A stretch of 61,039 nt of DNA from positions 1 through 61,039 of the forward strand of contig CANRLU010000003.1 of assembly GCA_947631535.1 (NCBI GenBank), given 5' to 3'. Positions 43,418-51,145 of the stretch are shown here, piece by piece; the first letter of the stretch is position 1, and each line of letters starts with the position of its first letter. The notes beneath the pieces were generated by a model. The model saw only the letters and a list, made by a program, of their open reading frames with translations. It was not told the origin of the DNA and did no database searches. The position numbers and the translations under genes were made by a program. This stretch comes from an uncultured Clostridia bacterium. GTDB taxonomy: Bacteria; Bacillota; Clostridia; Oscillospirales; Ruminococcaceae.

Positions 43418-43644
43418 TATCTGTCCGAAATAATAAAATCGTCCGCGGCATCTTTTAAATGGCAGGGCGACAGTTTGCAGCGCTCGCAAAGCTCAGCGAA
43501 CATCTGCGCTTTTTCAGGCACTGAGGTAATATCCGGCACGACCGCCAAAAGTTCGCCGCTGCCGTTAAAGGCGGCAACGCCGTATGCCTCATACTCTTTG
43601 TTTTCCAGTTCTCTTGTCTCCTCGAATATTCTGTAGCTGATCAT
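43414..43644 (-). CDS. Small protein, probably DUF6514
   Basis: 76 residues: MISYRIFEETRELENKEYEAYGVAAF, then a segment with PDITSVPEKAQMFAELCERCKLSPCHLKD containing three cysteines. It resembles a short clostridial family I recall as DUF6514, function unknown. GGAGAG lies at a good distance before the ATG and a promoter is present, which supports a real gene. Its last codons are shared with the -35 of the esterase promoter. Confidence 0.75.
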   Translation of the reverse strand: MISYRIFEETRELENKEYEAYGVAAFNGSGELLAVVPDITSVPEKAQMFAELCERCKLSPCHLKDAADDFIISDRY

Positions 43645-43696
43645 ATTTTCTCTCCGACGTGATGAAAAATAAGGTTTGCCGGCGTGGAATAATCAA

Positions 43697-43725
43697 AGAA
43701 TACAGAGAAAGCAAAAATCTGTCAG
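43697..43725 (-). promoter_or_regulatory. Probable sigma-A promoter for the DUF6514 gene
   Basis: Minus strand CTGACA (43720-43725), 17-bp spacer, TATTCT (43697-43702), about 53 bp before the start. Confidence 0.5.
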
Positions 43726-43772
43726 TCGAAATATGTCGTAAAGAAAAAATTTGTAAAATTGTGCGAAAAAGC

Positions 43773-43801
43773 TTGACAACCAAGGCTTCTGATGTTATAA
43801 T
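43773..43801 (+). promoter_or_regulatory. Consensus promoter for the tRNA pair
   Basis: TTGACA (43773-43778), exactly 17 bp, TATAAT (43796-43801), 28 bp before tRNA-Gly. A perfect match to consensus. Confidence 0.93.
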
Positions 43802-43828
43802 AAATCTCGCGCTTGAAAAAGCAAATCT

Positions 43829-43902
43829 GCGGGTGTAGTTCAATGGTAGAACTCCAGCCTTCCAAGCTGGTCGCGTGGGTTCGATTCCCATCACCCGCTC
43901 CA
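43829..43902 (+). tRNA. tRNA-Gly (anticodon TCC)
   Basis: 74 bases including an encoded CCA. Acceptor stem GCGGGTG (43829-43835) pairs with CACCCGC (43892-43898); discriminator T, then CCA. The anticodon stem CCAGC/GCTGG holds loop CTTCCAA, anticodon TCC. The T-loop is GTTCGATTC. Confidence 0.97.
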
Positions 43903-43903
43903 C

Positions 43904-43933
43904 ATCGCGGCGCATTTTGGCTGCCGCGATTTT
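43904..43933 (+). terminator. Weak hairpin between the two tRNAs
   Basis: ATCGCGGC (43904-43911) pairs with GCCGCGAT (43923-43930), then TTTAATTT. It may act as a partial terminator or processing signal. Confidence 0.65.
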
Positions 43934-43946
43934 AATTTATCCGCCT

Positions 43947-44023
<77 letters not shown>

Positions 44024-44059
44024 ATCGCGGGAGCCGACAAGCCCCCGCGATTTCTTTTT
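44024..44059 (+). terminator. Terminator after tRNA-Arg
   Basis: ATCGCGGG (44024-44031) pairs with CCCGCGAT (44044-44051), extended inward by GC/GC across a mismatch, then TTCTTTTT. Confidence 0.85.
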
Positions 44060-44103
44060 CAAGATTAAAAGACCTGCATCGCTCAAACGGTGCAGGTCTT
44101 TGT

Positions 44104-45108
44104 TTATTCGTCGGTATCGTCGTGCTTTGGCGCTTTAAAGTTAGCGAGAGGGGAGTTCTCGGCGGCTTTTCTTCTGTCGCTGTCTGAAAGGTGAGTGTAT
44201 ATCTGCGTCGTCGCGACGCTCTTATGGCCTAAAACGTCTTTTAGCACCATAGGGTCAACGCCGCCGTATTCATACATAAGCGTTGCGGCTGTGTGGCGAA
44301 GCTTATGCGTAGACAGGCCGAGATTTCCGAGACCTGCGCGCTTAAGCTGGTCTTCGACAATGCGCTGAACGCGCCTGCGCGAAAGTCTTGTGTTGTGGTT
44401 AGTAGTTCCTGATAGGAAAATGGCATTCGGCTCGAGCTCGGATTTCGGTCTAACCGCGATGTAGTCGTTTAAAGCGGAGATACAGGCGTCGTTTATGTAA
44501 ATGATGCGCTCTTTCTGACCTTTTCCGAACACTCTCAGCGTACGCGCCGACTCGCTGTAGTCGCTCAAATTGAGCCCGACAAGCTCGCTAAGCCGCATAC
44601 CGCAGTTCAAAAACAGCGTTATAATGCAGAAATCACGCTTTTGGTTGCGGCTCTCTATGCTCGATAAAAGAGTTTCGCTCTGTTCAAGTTCAAGGAATTT
44701 CGGCAGCGTCTGCGGAGCTTTCGGGTGTTCGAGCTGCTCGACAGGATTGCGTGATATCAGCATAGCCTTCGAGCAGAGATATTCGTAAAACTGACGCAGC
44801 GAAGAGGTCTTGCGAGAGCGCGCTGCGCCGTCGTTTCCGCGGACGTCCATAAGGAAGTTCATATATTCGTAGGCGCCCATAAGCGTGAAGTTTTCAAGGT
44901 ATGACAAAGGCACGTCGGCAATGGTGATCTCGTCAAACGGAGTATCCTCGGGAACGTCGCCGTGAGAGTATTTGAGATAGCGCAGAAAGGTGCGCAGATC
45001 TATGTAATACTGTTCTTCGGTGAGCTCAGTGTGATTTCTGATAACGCGCACGTAAGTCAGATAGTCGCGAAGATACTGCGGGCAATCTTTTTTATATTCT
45101 GCTTTCAA
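44104..45108 (-). CDS. Tyrosine recombinase, XerC/XerD-like
   Basis: 334 residues. The N-terminal SAM-like core-binding domain (10-125) is followed by the catalytic domain with the full set R172 (CGMRLSEL), K196 (GKGQKER), H268 and R271 (HKLRHTAA), H295 (LGHKS) and Tyr304 (QIYTHL). The size and the lack of an excisionase or other element genes suggest the chromosomal Xer enzyme that resolves dimers, rather than a prophage integrase. The start is TTG 45108 after AAAGGAT. A 28-bp dif-format palindrome lies 152 bp upstream. It sits beside mutS2 and a tRNA pair. Confidence 0.88.
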   Translation of the reverse strand: MKAEYKKDCPQYLRDYLTYVRVIRNHTELTEEQYYIDLRTFLRYLKYSHGDVPEDTPFDEITIADVPLSYLENFTLMGAYEYMNFLMDVRGNDGAARSRKTSSLRQFYEYLCSKAMLISRNPVEQLEHPKAPQTLPKFLELEQSETLLSSIESRNQKRDFCIITLFLNCGMRLSELVGLNLSDYSESARTLRVFGKGQKERIIYINDACISALNDYIAVRPKSELEPNAIFLSGTTNHNTRLSRRRVQRIVEDQLKRAGLGNLGLSTHKLRHTAATLMYEYGGVDPMVLKDVLGHKSVATTQIYTHLSDSDRRKAAENSPLANFKAPKHDDTDE

Positions 45109-45138
45109 GCTTATCGATCCTTTCAGATTTCTGATTTA

Positions 45139-45167
45139 AGTATATCACAACGGCGCGAAAAAATCAA
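45139..45167 (-). promoter_or_regulatory. Sigma-A promoter for the xer gene
   Basis: Minus strand TTGATT (45162-45167), 17-bp spacer, TATACT (45139-45144), 30 bp before the TTG start. Confidence 0.7.
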
Positions 45168-45260
45168 GAAAGAGGCAGTAAAACGAGCGAAGACATAGAA
45201 GGGTCGAAAAGAGTCAATATTACAGCCTGTATTGGATTTTCGCACTTTTCTCTCCCCTGA

Positions 45261-45288
45261 TGTGCGCAAAATTTTTATTTTGCGCACA
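45261..45288. other. 28-bp perfect palindrome in dif format (candidate Xer site)
   Basis: TGTGCGCAAAA (45261-45271), six-base centre TTTTTA, TTTTGCGCACA (45278-45288). Eleven-six-eleven is the architecture of dif, and the arm differs at only two positions from the XerC arm of E. coli dif (GGTGCGCATAA). Unlike dif, both arms are identical. It lies between xer and mutS2 in a stretch with no gene. No T-run follows on either side, so it is not a terminator; an operator is the main alternative. Confidence 0.55.
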
Positions 45289-45298
45289 TTCATATATC

Positions 45299-45324
45299 TT
45301 TCAACAGTTTTCAACACTTCAACA
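45299..45324. repeat. Three short direct repeats TTTCAACA
   Basis: TTTCAACA at 45299-45306 and 45309-45316, and CTTCAACA at 45317-45324, about 10 and 8 bp apart, directly beside the palindrome. They could be protein-binding half-sites on one helix face; nothing more can be said. Confidence 0.45.
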
Positions 45325-45361
45325 AAATGCACTCCCCTCGGCCCGATTTTCAAACAAACAC

Positions 45362-45390
45362 AAAAAGGCCCGGACTCGCGTCGGGCCTTT
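45362..45390 (-). terminator. Terminator after mutS2 (minus strand)
   Basis: AAAGGCCCG (45382-45390 on the minus strand) pairs with CGGGCCTTT (45364-45372), then T's through 45362. It closes the long phoH-to-mutS2 operon nine bases after its stop. Confidence 0.88.
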
Positions 45391-45398
45391 AATAAACT

Positions 45399-47780
45399 CT
45401 ATTTTAATTCTACCACCGTAACTCCGTCTTCGCCTTCGCCGTAAACTCCTTTTCGCGACGACTGCACCGATGGATGCCTTCTAAGATGATTCCTCACGGC
45501 GGCTTTGAGCGCTCCGGTTCCCTTGCCGTGTATTATCGTGACAACTTTGTTCCCGCTCATCAGTGCGCGGTCGATAAACGCGTCGAGCTCATACAAGCCT
45601 TCGTCCACGGTGTACCCTCGGATATCGAGCTCAAGCTCGGGCCTGCGCGTTGCTCTGCTTTCAACGGTTTTGGCAACGCCGCTCTTTGGCTGAAGCTTCT
45701 TATTGTTGAATGTAACTTCCTTTTCGACAAGCCTTAACTTAGACACATTAACTTTCGTTTTCATAATTCCGACCTGAACCATAGCAAATCCGCTCTGATC
45801 CGGTGGAGATATAACTATCCCCGTTTTGTTTCCGTCGGTGATTATAACGTCGTCCCCTTTTTTCAGCGGCCGCGGAAGAACATATGTCTCACTCTGTTCC
45901 GAAAGCTTGGCTGCCTCGTCGTAGAGCTCGTTTATACGGCGTTTATACTGCATTTTTTCGTCCGAAACCCGCTTCGAGAACTCCTCTTTGTCCTTTGCTT
46001 TTCTAAGCTCTTCGAGCTCGTCCATAAGCTGTGCCGACTGCCTGCTTACCCGCTCGATTATCGAGCACGCCTCGCGCTTCGCAAGCTCAACTTCCTTGTC
46101 TTTGGTCTCGGTGAGCTTTCTGCGCTCCTCGGCTATCTCGTTTCTAAGACGTTCGGTCTCGACGCGGTACTGCTCTGCGAGCTTTTCGTTCTTTTCGAGC
46201 TGTTGGCGCGTAGCTTCGAGGTTGTCGAGGATCTTTTCAAACCTCCGCGACTCCCCTGTCAGCATATCCTCCGCGGCTGCGATTATATCTCTGTCGAGCC
46301 CGAGGCGTGCGGATATCGCAAAGGCGTTTGACTTTCCCGGCGAGCCGATTATAAGCCGGTATGTCGGTCGCAAGGTTTTAACGTCGAACTCGCAGGAAGC
46401 GTTCTCTACGCCGTCGGTCTCGAGGGCGTACATCTTGAGCTCCTGATAGTGCGTAGTCGTGACGAGCTTCGCGCCGAGCGACTTTATCCGCTCGATTATC
46501 GCAACGGCGAGTGCCGCGCCCTCAACCGGGTCGGTGCCTGAGCCGAGCTCGTCGATGAGCACGAGCGAGCGATAGTCCACTGTGCCGAGTATCTCTATAA
46601 CTTTGTTCATATGTGACGAGAAGGTCGAAAGGCTCTGCTCTATCGACTGCTGGTCGCCGATATCAACGAGGATCTTCTCAAAAACTGTGATCTTGCTCCC
46701 GTCGGATACGGGTATCATAAGCCCACACATCGTCATCAGCGTGAGTAGCCCGACGGTTTTGAGTATGACCGTTTTTCCTCCGGTGTTCGGTCCGGTGATG
46801 ATAAGACTGTCGAACTCCCCGCCGAGCTCGAAGTCCACGGGAACGACGCGGTTTTTATCTATAAGCGGGTGCCGCGCTTTTTTGAGGATTATCTCGCCGT
46901 CGTCAGATATGAGCGGCATAGCCGCCGACATCTTTGCGCCAAGCTCGGCTTTTGCAAAATATACGTTGAGCTGCACGCAGGCGGTGAAGTCGGAACTCAG
47001 CTGCTCGGCAAACAGGGCGCAGTCTGACGAAAGCTCGTTGAGTATCCGCTCTATCTCCTCCTGCTCTCTGCCCTTAAGGATAGTTATTTCGTTGTTTGCT
47101 TCAACGACCGCGAGCGGCTCGATAAAGTAGGTCTGCCCGCTGGCGGAGGTGTCGTGAACAAGGCCGGCTACCGAGCTCTTTCTGTCCGCCTTCACCGGCA
47201 GAACATATCGGCCGTCCCTTATGGTCACGAGGCTTTCCTGCAAAAAGTCCTTTGCGTCGGCGGATTTGATTATCCTGTCGAGGCTGTCGCGTATCTTCGC
47301 ACCTGCGCTGACTATCTTTCGGCGGATAGATGCGAGCTCCGAGCTTGCGTTGTCGCTTATCTCGGTCTCGCTGACGACTGCGTTGGTTATCTTTTCAAGA
47401 AGATGCCTGTTGTCGAGCAGACATTCAAACAGGTAGTCGAGCTTAAAATCGCCCTCGAGCTGGCGCCTCCACGACAGCAGCGCCTCGGTCTGCGTGAGAA
47501 CTTTTGCAACGTCCAAAAGCTCTTTTAAGCTAAGCTGCGAGCCGCTTTTTGCGCGGTTGGCGATGCTTGAGGCGTCGGCGATGTCAAAAAAGCTCGGACT
47601 GCCTATCTTTGCGCAGGCGCTATAGGCGTCAAAGGTCTTTTCCACCTCGCGGCGCACGGCATCGGTGTCGGTACTCGGCTCGGTTTCAAGCGCCATACGC
47701 CTTGAAGCCTCGTTTGAGCACTCGCCCGCGAGCATTTCAAGTATTTTATGTAGTTCAAGTGTTAAATAATGTTCATTCAT
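45399..47780 (-). CDS. mutS2: MutS2 (RqcU-type) ATPase with Smr domain
   Basis: 793 residues. MutS2 suppresses recombination in some bacteria and rescues collided ribosomes in Bacillus. Walker A is GPNTGGKT and the Walker B/signature region is LVLIDELGSGTDPVEGAAL; a long coiled coil (about 515-640) carries EKNEKLAEQYRVETERL. The C-terminal Smr endonuclease domain has LDIRGYTVDEGLYEL and IIHGKGTGALK. It lacks the mismatch-recognition domain of MutS. It overlaps recO by four bases. Confidence 0.95.
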   Translation of the reverse strand: MNEHYLTLELHKILEMLAGECSNEASRRMALETEPSTDTDAVRREVEKTFDAYSACAKIGSPSFFDIADASSIANRAKSGSQLSLKELLDVAKVLTQTEALLSWRRQLEGDFKLDYLFECLLDNRHLLEKITNAVVSETEISDNASSELASIRRKIVSAGAKIRDSLDRIIKSADAKDFLQESLVTIRDGRYVLPVKADRKSSVAGLVHDTSASGQTYFIEPLAVVEANNEITILKGREQEEIERILNELSSDCALFAEQLSSDFTACVQLNVYFAKAELGAKMSAAMPLISDDGEIILKKARHPLIDKNRVVPVDFELGGEFDSLIITGPNTGGKTVILKTVGLLTLMTMCGLMIPVSDGSKITVFEKILVDIGDQQSIEQSLSTFSSHMNKVIEILGTVDYRSLVLIDELGSGTDPVEGAALAVAIIERIKSLGAKLVTTTHYQELKMYALETDGVENASCEFDVKTLRPTYRLIIGSPGKSNAFAISARLGLDRDIIAAAEDMLTGESRRFEKILDNLEATRQQLEKNEKLAEQYRVETERLRNEIAEERRKLTETKDKEVELAKREACSIIERVSRQSAQLMDELEELRKAKDKEEFSKRVSDEKMQYKRRINELYDEAAKLSEQSETYVLPRPLKKGDDVIITDGNKTGIVISPPDQSGFAMVQVGIMKTKVNVSKLRLVEKEVTFNNKKLQPKSGVAKTVESRATRRPELELDIRGYTVDEGLYELDAFIDRALMSGNKVVTIIHGKGTGALKAAVRNHLRRHPSVQSSRKGVYGEGEDGVTVVELK

Positions 47781-48535
47781 ACGCTTAATCCGTTCTGTAG
47801 AGATTTGTAAAAGTCGAGCGTCGGGAAGCGGCGGTCAAGCTGGATCTCGGCGTAGCGCTCGGTTATCTGAGATATCAGCGGAAGATATTCCTTCGGGACG
47901 CTCAGGTTAAAGAGCTTCTGCATATCGGTCAGGGCGATAAAGCGGACATAGTGAAGAAGCTTTTCGTCTAAGACTTCGACCTCGCGGAGATCACGCGAGC
48001 CGAAGCAGTCTTCACAGTAGAGCCGCCCGCCCCGAAGGTCGAACTGCATATACGGCGCCGTATATTTAAGACACTCGCAGCAGCCGATAAGGTTGGGTAT
48101 CAGCCCTATTTCCGAGAGAAGCCGCAGTTCGAATATCGACTTTAAAAGGAGTTCTTCTCTGTTGTTTTGAGTGAGAAAGTGAAGCGAATTGAGAATCAGG
48201 CGCAGGACTTCCGAGTTTGAGCGCTCCTGCGTGGCCACATAAAGGGTCATCTCGGCAAAGTAATTTGCAAGTGCAAATTTTGAGATGTCCGAGCTTACGC
48301 CGTAAAACGTGCGTATCGGCTCGGCGCTGTTCAGAACGTATCTGCCGCCGCTGTCCGAAAGGCAGTATTCTGCATAGCAGAAGCTGTGCGAAACAGAGGC
48401 GTTTTTTGCGTTCTGCTTCTTCACTCCCCTTGCCAAGACTTCCAAAAGTCCTGCGCCGTCGGTCAGTATATCCAGAAACTTGTCGTTTTCACCGAGGCTT
48501 CGCTCCCTCAGTACCAGACCCTTTGTTGTCAGCAT
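47777..48535 (-). CDS. recO: DNA repair protein RecO
   Basis: 252 residues. Loads RecA on SSB-coated DNA with RecR. An N-terminal OB fold (TKGLVLRERSLGENDKFLDIL) is followed by a helical part with a four-cysteine zinc site (CCECLKY ... CEDCF), present in many but not all RecO. I start at ATG 48535 four or five bases after GGTGAG; a GTG three codons upstream is possible. It overlaps the end of the YqzL-like gene. Confidence 0.94.
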   Translation of the reverse strand: MLTTKGLVLRERSLGENDKFLDILTDGAGLLEVLARGVKKQNAKNASVSHSFCYAEYCLSDSGGRYVLNSAEPIRTFYGVSSDISKFALANYFAEMTLYVATQERSNSEVLRLILNSLHFLTQNNREELLLKSIFELRLLSEIGLIPNLIGCCECLKYTAPYMQFDLRGGRLYCEDCFGSRDLREVEVLDEKLLHYVRFIALTDMQKLFNLSVPKEYLPLISQITERYAEIQLDRRFPTLDFYKSLQNGLSV

Positions 48536-48623
48536 TTTTCTCACCGTTCTGCTTATATCTGATGTATGCTATATAATCCGAAATTTTTCCGGTTTCTTCA
48601 AATTTATTCCAGAGCTCGTCCAT
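48489..48623 (-). CDS. YqzL-like small protein
   Basis: 44 residues: MDELWNKFEETGKISDYIAY, a short basic stretch, then a tail ending GAKPR. Bacillus YqzL, a short protein of unknown role encoded between era and recO, has the same shape (aromatic-rich start, W..F..TG.I..Y). AAGGTG lies seven bases before ATG 48623. The frame overlaps the recO start by 47 bases. Order era-yqzL-recO matches Bacillus. It is below the size at which automated callers usually report genes. Confidence 0.7.
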   Translation of the reverse strand: MDELWNKFEETGKISDYIAYIRYKQNGEKNADNKGSGTEGAKPR

Positions 48624-48699
48624 TTATGACACCTTACCTTTATGAAAATTTGACACAAAAATATGGTGAGCATTAACGGACGGAATATGAATGGAAAAA

Positions 48700-49599
48700 T
48701 CAGTCGTTCGAGAGCCCAAAGTTTTTGATGAGAGCTTCGCGGTTGCGCCAGTCCTCTTTTACCTTTACCCAGAGCTGTAAATTTGTCTTTATCATAAAGA
48801 ACTTTTCGAGGTCTTTTCGCGCAAGAGTCCCCGCCTGCTTGAGCATCGAGCCCTTCTTGCCGATGATTATTCCCTTGTGCGATTCCTTTTCGCAGTAAAT
48901 CGTCGCAGAGATATCGAGCACGGCCTCGCCGTCTTTGGTGTCGTGCTCGCTCATAGAATCGACTCCGACGGCTATTCCGTGCGGGACTTCGTCGGTCAGA
49001 AGCTCGAGCAGCTTTTCGCGGATAATCTCCGAAGCAATCACCCTCTCGGGCTGGTCGGTGAACTTGCCGTCTGGGAAGTAGTGCGGTCCTGCGACGGCAT
49101 ACTTCTTGAGCTGCTCCAAAATAATGTTGAGGCCGTCTTTTTCAAGAGCGGATATCGGTATCACGGCGTCGAAATCTCCGAGAGAAGCATATTCCGCGAT
49201 TATAGGGATAAGGTCTTCTTTGTTGGCAAATAGGTCAACTTTATTGACTATCAGCACCACCGGCGTGTTTTTTGAAATCTTGCGGAGCAGCGCTTTTTCC
49301 TGCTCCCCTGCCCTTTTTTCGGCGTCAACCACCAAAAGCACGGCGTCGATAGAGCTCACCGAGCTGTCGATAGCCTTTATCATATGGGTGGCGAGCTTGT
49401 CCTTTTCACGAAGGATACCCGGCGTGTCGATAAAAACGAGCTGTGTATCGCCCTCTGTGAGGACACCGGTTATCTTGGTCCTTGTGGTCTGCGGCTTAGA
49501 GCTCACGGCGGCTATCTTCTCTCCGATAAGGGCGTTTAAAAGCGAGGATTTCCCAGCGTTTGGCCGCCCGAGAATGGTTATAAATGCACTTTTTGTCAT
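48700..49599 (-). CDS. era: GTPase Era
   Basis: 299 residues. Essential GTPase that binds the 3' end of 16S rRNA during small-subunit assembly. G1 GRPNAGKSS (11-19), G3 DTPG (in VFIDTPGI), G4 NKVD (VNKVDLF), and the C-terminal KH domain (GIIIGKKGSMLKQAG). It lies four bases after ybeY, with no cytidine deaminase or diacylglycerol kinase genes between, which Bacillus has. Confidence 0.97.
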   Translation of the reverse strand: MTKSAFITILGRPNAGKSSLLNALIGEKIAAVSSKPQTTRTKITGVLTEGDTQLVFIDTPGILREKDKLATHMIKAIDSSVSSIDAVLLVVDAEKRAGEQEKALLRKISKNTPVVLIVNKVDLFANKEDLIPIIAEYASLGDFDAVIPISALEKDGLNIILEQLKKYAVAGPHYFPDGKFTDQPERVIASEIIREKLLELLTDEVPHGIAVGVDSMSEHDTKDGEAVLDISATIYCEKESHKGIIIGKKGSMLKQAGTLARKDLEKFFMIKTNLQLWVKVKEDWRNREALIKNFGLSND

Positions 49600-49603
49600 A
49601 TCA

Positions 49604-50074
49604 TCAATTCCTTGTCAGACCGATTTTATTGAGTATCTTTTTTTCGTGAGCACGCATTATGTCGCCCTCCGGCTCCTCCATATGGTCGTAGCCCAAAAGG
49701 TGGAGCATAGAGTGGACGGTTAAAAATCCCACTTCTCGCTCAAAGCTGTGACCGTATTCCTTTGACTGCTCCTCCGCCCTTTCGAGGCAGATAACTATGT
49801 CGCCCAAAAGAAGACAGCCGCTGTCAAGGTCTTTTTCATACACGCCGTTCTGCCCGAGCGGGAAAGAAAGAACATCGGTAACGCGGTCTACACCTCGAAA
49901 ATCGCGATTGTATTCCCTTATTTTTCTGCTTCCCACCAGCGAAACGTCTACCGAGGCATCGTCGCAAAAGCCCTCGCACTCCAAAGAAGCCTCACAGCAT
50001 TTAACTATGAGCTCCTTGAGCTCCTTCGTGATCGGGTATTTGCGCTGGCGGTTGTATATATTCACGACGGTCAT
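49604..50074 (-). CDS. ybeY: Endoribonuclease YbeY
   Basis: 156 residues. Zinc-dependent RNase that matures 16S rRNA 3' ends. The metal site HSMLHLLGYDHME (H..H.....H) is diagnostic, and the preceding LGDIVICLERA block is typical. It overlaps phoH by four bases and precedes era, the usual bacterial order. Confidence 0.96.
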   Translation of the reverse strand: MTVVNIYNRQRKYPITKELKELIVKCCEASLECEGFCDDASVDVSLVGSRKIREYNRDFRGVDRVTDVLSFPLGQNGVYEKDLDSGCLLLGDIVICLERAEEQSKEYGHSFEREVGFLTVHSMLHLLGYDHMEEPEGDIMRAHEKKILNKIGLTRN

Positions 50075-51039
50075 TTTCTGCGCGCCCTTTCGTTGTTATA
50101 CTGCTCATATGCCTTTACGATGTCCTGAACCAGCTTATGCCGCACGACGTCCTTTTCGGTGAAATGGTTTATCCCTATGTCAGAAACGTTTTTCAATACC
50201 TTTACCGCCTCGACAAGTCCGGAATTTTTAGGATTAGGCAGGTCTATCTGCGTTACGTCGCCGGTTATCACCATTTTTGAGTTGAAGCCGAGGCGGGTAA
50301 GGAACATCTTCATCTGCTCGGGAGAGGTGTTCTGCGCTTCGTCGAGGATTATAAAGGAATCGTCAAGCGTGCGGCCGCGCATATAGGCAAGCGGAGCTAC
50401 CTCTATCGAGCCGCGCTCCTGAAGTCTTGCAAACGTCTCGGCGCCGAGCATTTCGTACAAAGCGTCGTAAAGCGGTCTTAAATAAGGATCGACCTTGTTC
50501 TGAAGGTCTCCCGGCAAAAATCCGAGCTTTTCACCGGCTTCGACGGCAGGACGGGTAAGGATTATCCTGTTTACGGTGTGAGCCTTGAACGCGCGCACGG
50601 CCATCGAGACCGCCAAAAAAGTTTTTCCGGTGCCGGCAGGGCCAACGCCGAACGATATCGTATTAGAATTTATCGAGTCGATATATTTCTTCTGACCCAG
50701 AGTTTTGGGCTTGATTATCTTTCCGCTCACGGTAACGCATATCCCGCCGTCGGAGAGCCCTGCTATCTCGTCGGCATCGCTTTCGTCGGCCATAGTTATA
50801 AAATATCTAACCTGCTGCTCGGTGATGTTTTCGCCGCGCTCGGCAACCTTTAAAAGCCCGTTGATGCAGTTATACGCCTTTTCTACGCCGCGCTCGGGGC
50901 CGGTTATCCTTATGTCTCCCCCGCGGCTCAAAATGTCTACTCCGAGCTCCGACTGGATTATCCTGATGTTGCCGTCATAGCTTCCGAACAGGTTCAGCAT
51001 CATATCCATATTTGTTACAGCCAAAGATCTTTCCGCCAT
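50071..51039 (-). CDS. PhoH-like ATPase
   Basis: 322 residues. P-loop ATPase of the PhoH family, linked to RNA metabolism and to YbeY. Walker A GPAGTGKT (about 130), Walker B FIILDEAQN, and TRPAVEAGEKLGFLPGD are family blocks; the N-terminal part is KH-like (LVDIL-type, here LGVDILSRGGDIRI). In clostridia and Bacillus it sits directly upstream of ybeY, as here. Its own promoter between it and yqfD separates it from the sporulation pair. Confidence 0.93.
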   Translation of the reverse strand: MAERSLAVTNMDMMLNLFGSYDGNIRIIQSELGVDILSRGGDIRITGPERGVEKAYNCINGLLKVAERGENITEQQVRYFITMADESDADEIAGLSDGGICVTVSGKIIKPKTLGQKKYIDSINSNTISFGVGPAGTGKTFLAVSMAVRAFKAHTVNRIILTRPAVEAGEKLGFLPGDLQNKVDPYLRPLYDALYEMLGAETFARLQERGSIEVAPLAYMRGRTLDDSFIILDEAQNTSPEQMKMFLTRLGFNSKMVITGDVTQIDLPNPKNSGLVEAVKVLKNVSDIGINHFTEKDVVRHKLVQDIVKAYEQYNNERARRK

Positions 51040-51087
51040 TTAATATATCCTTTCGTTTTAAAAACATCCGTATGCGCTTCTTTGCTT

Positions 51088-51116
51088 ATTATAGCAGAAG
51101 CCGCGCGATAATTCAA
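51088..51116 (-). promoter_or_regulatory. Sigma-A promoter for the phoH-ybeY-era-recO-mutS2 operon
   Basis: Minus strand TTGAAT (51111-51116), 17-bp spacer, TATAAT (51088-51093), about 49 bp before the phoH ATG and after the yqfD stop. Confidence 0.8.
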
Positions 51117-51145
51117 TATCCCGCGGCAAAAATACTTGGAAAAAC

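Noticed and set aside
45299-45324. DnaA boxes near the xer gene
   Set aside because: TTTCAACA differs from TTATCCACA at key positions, and no origin genes are present.
45123-45353. A 76-codon minus-strand frame covering the xer-mutS2 gap
   Set aside because: It spans the xer promoter, the palindrome and the repeats, has no ribosome site and a composition unlike the neighbours.
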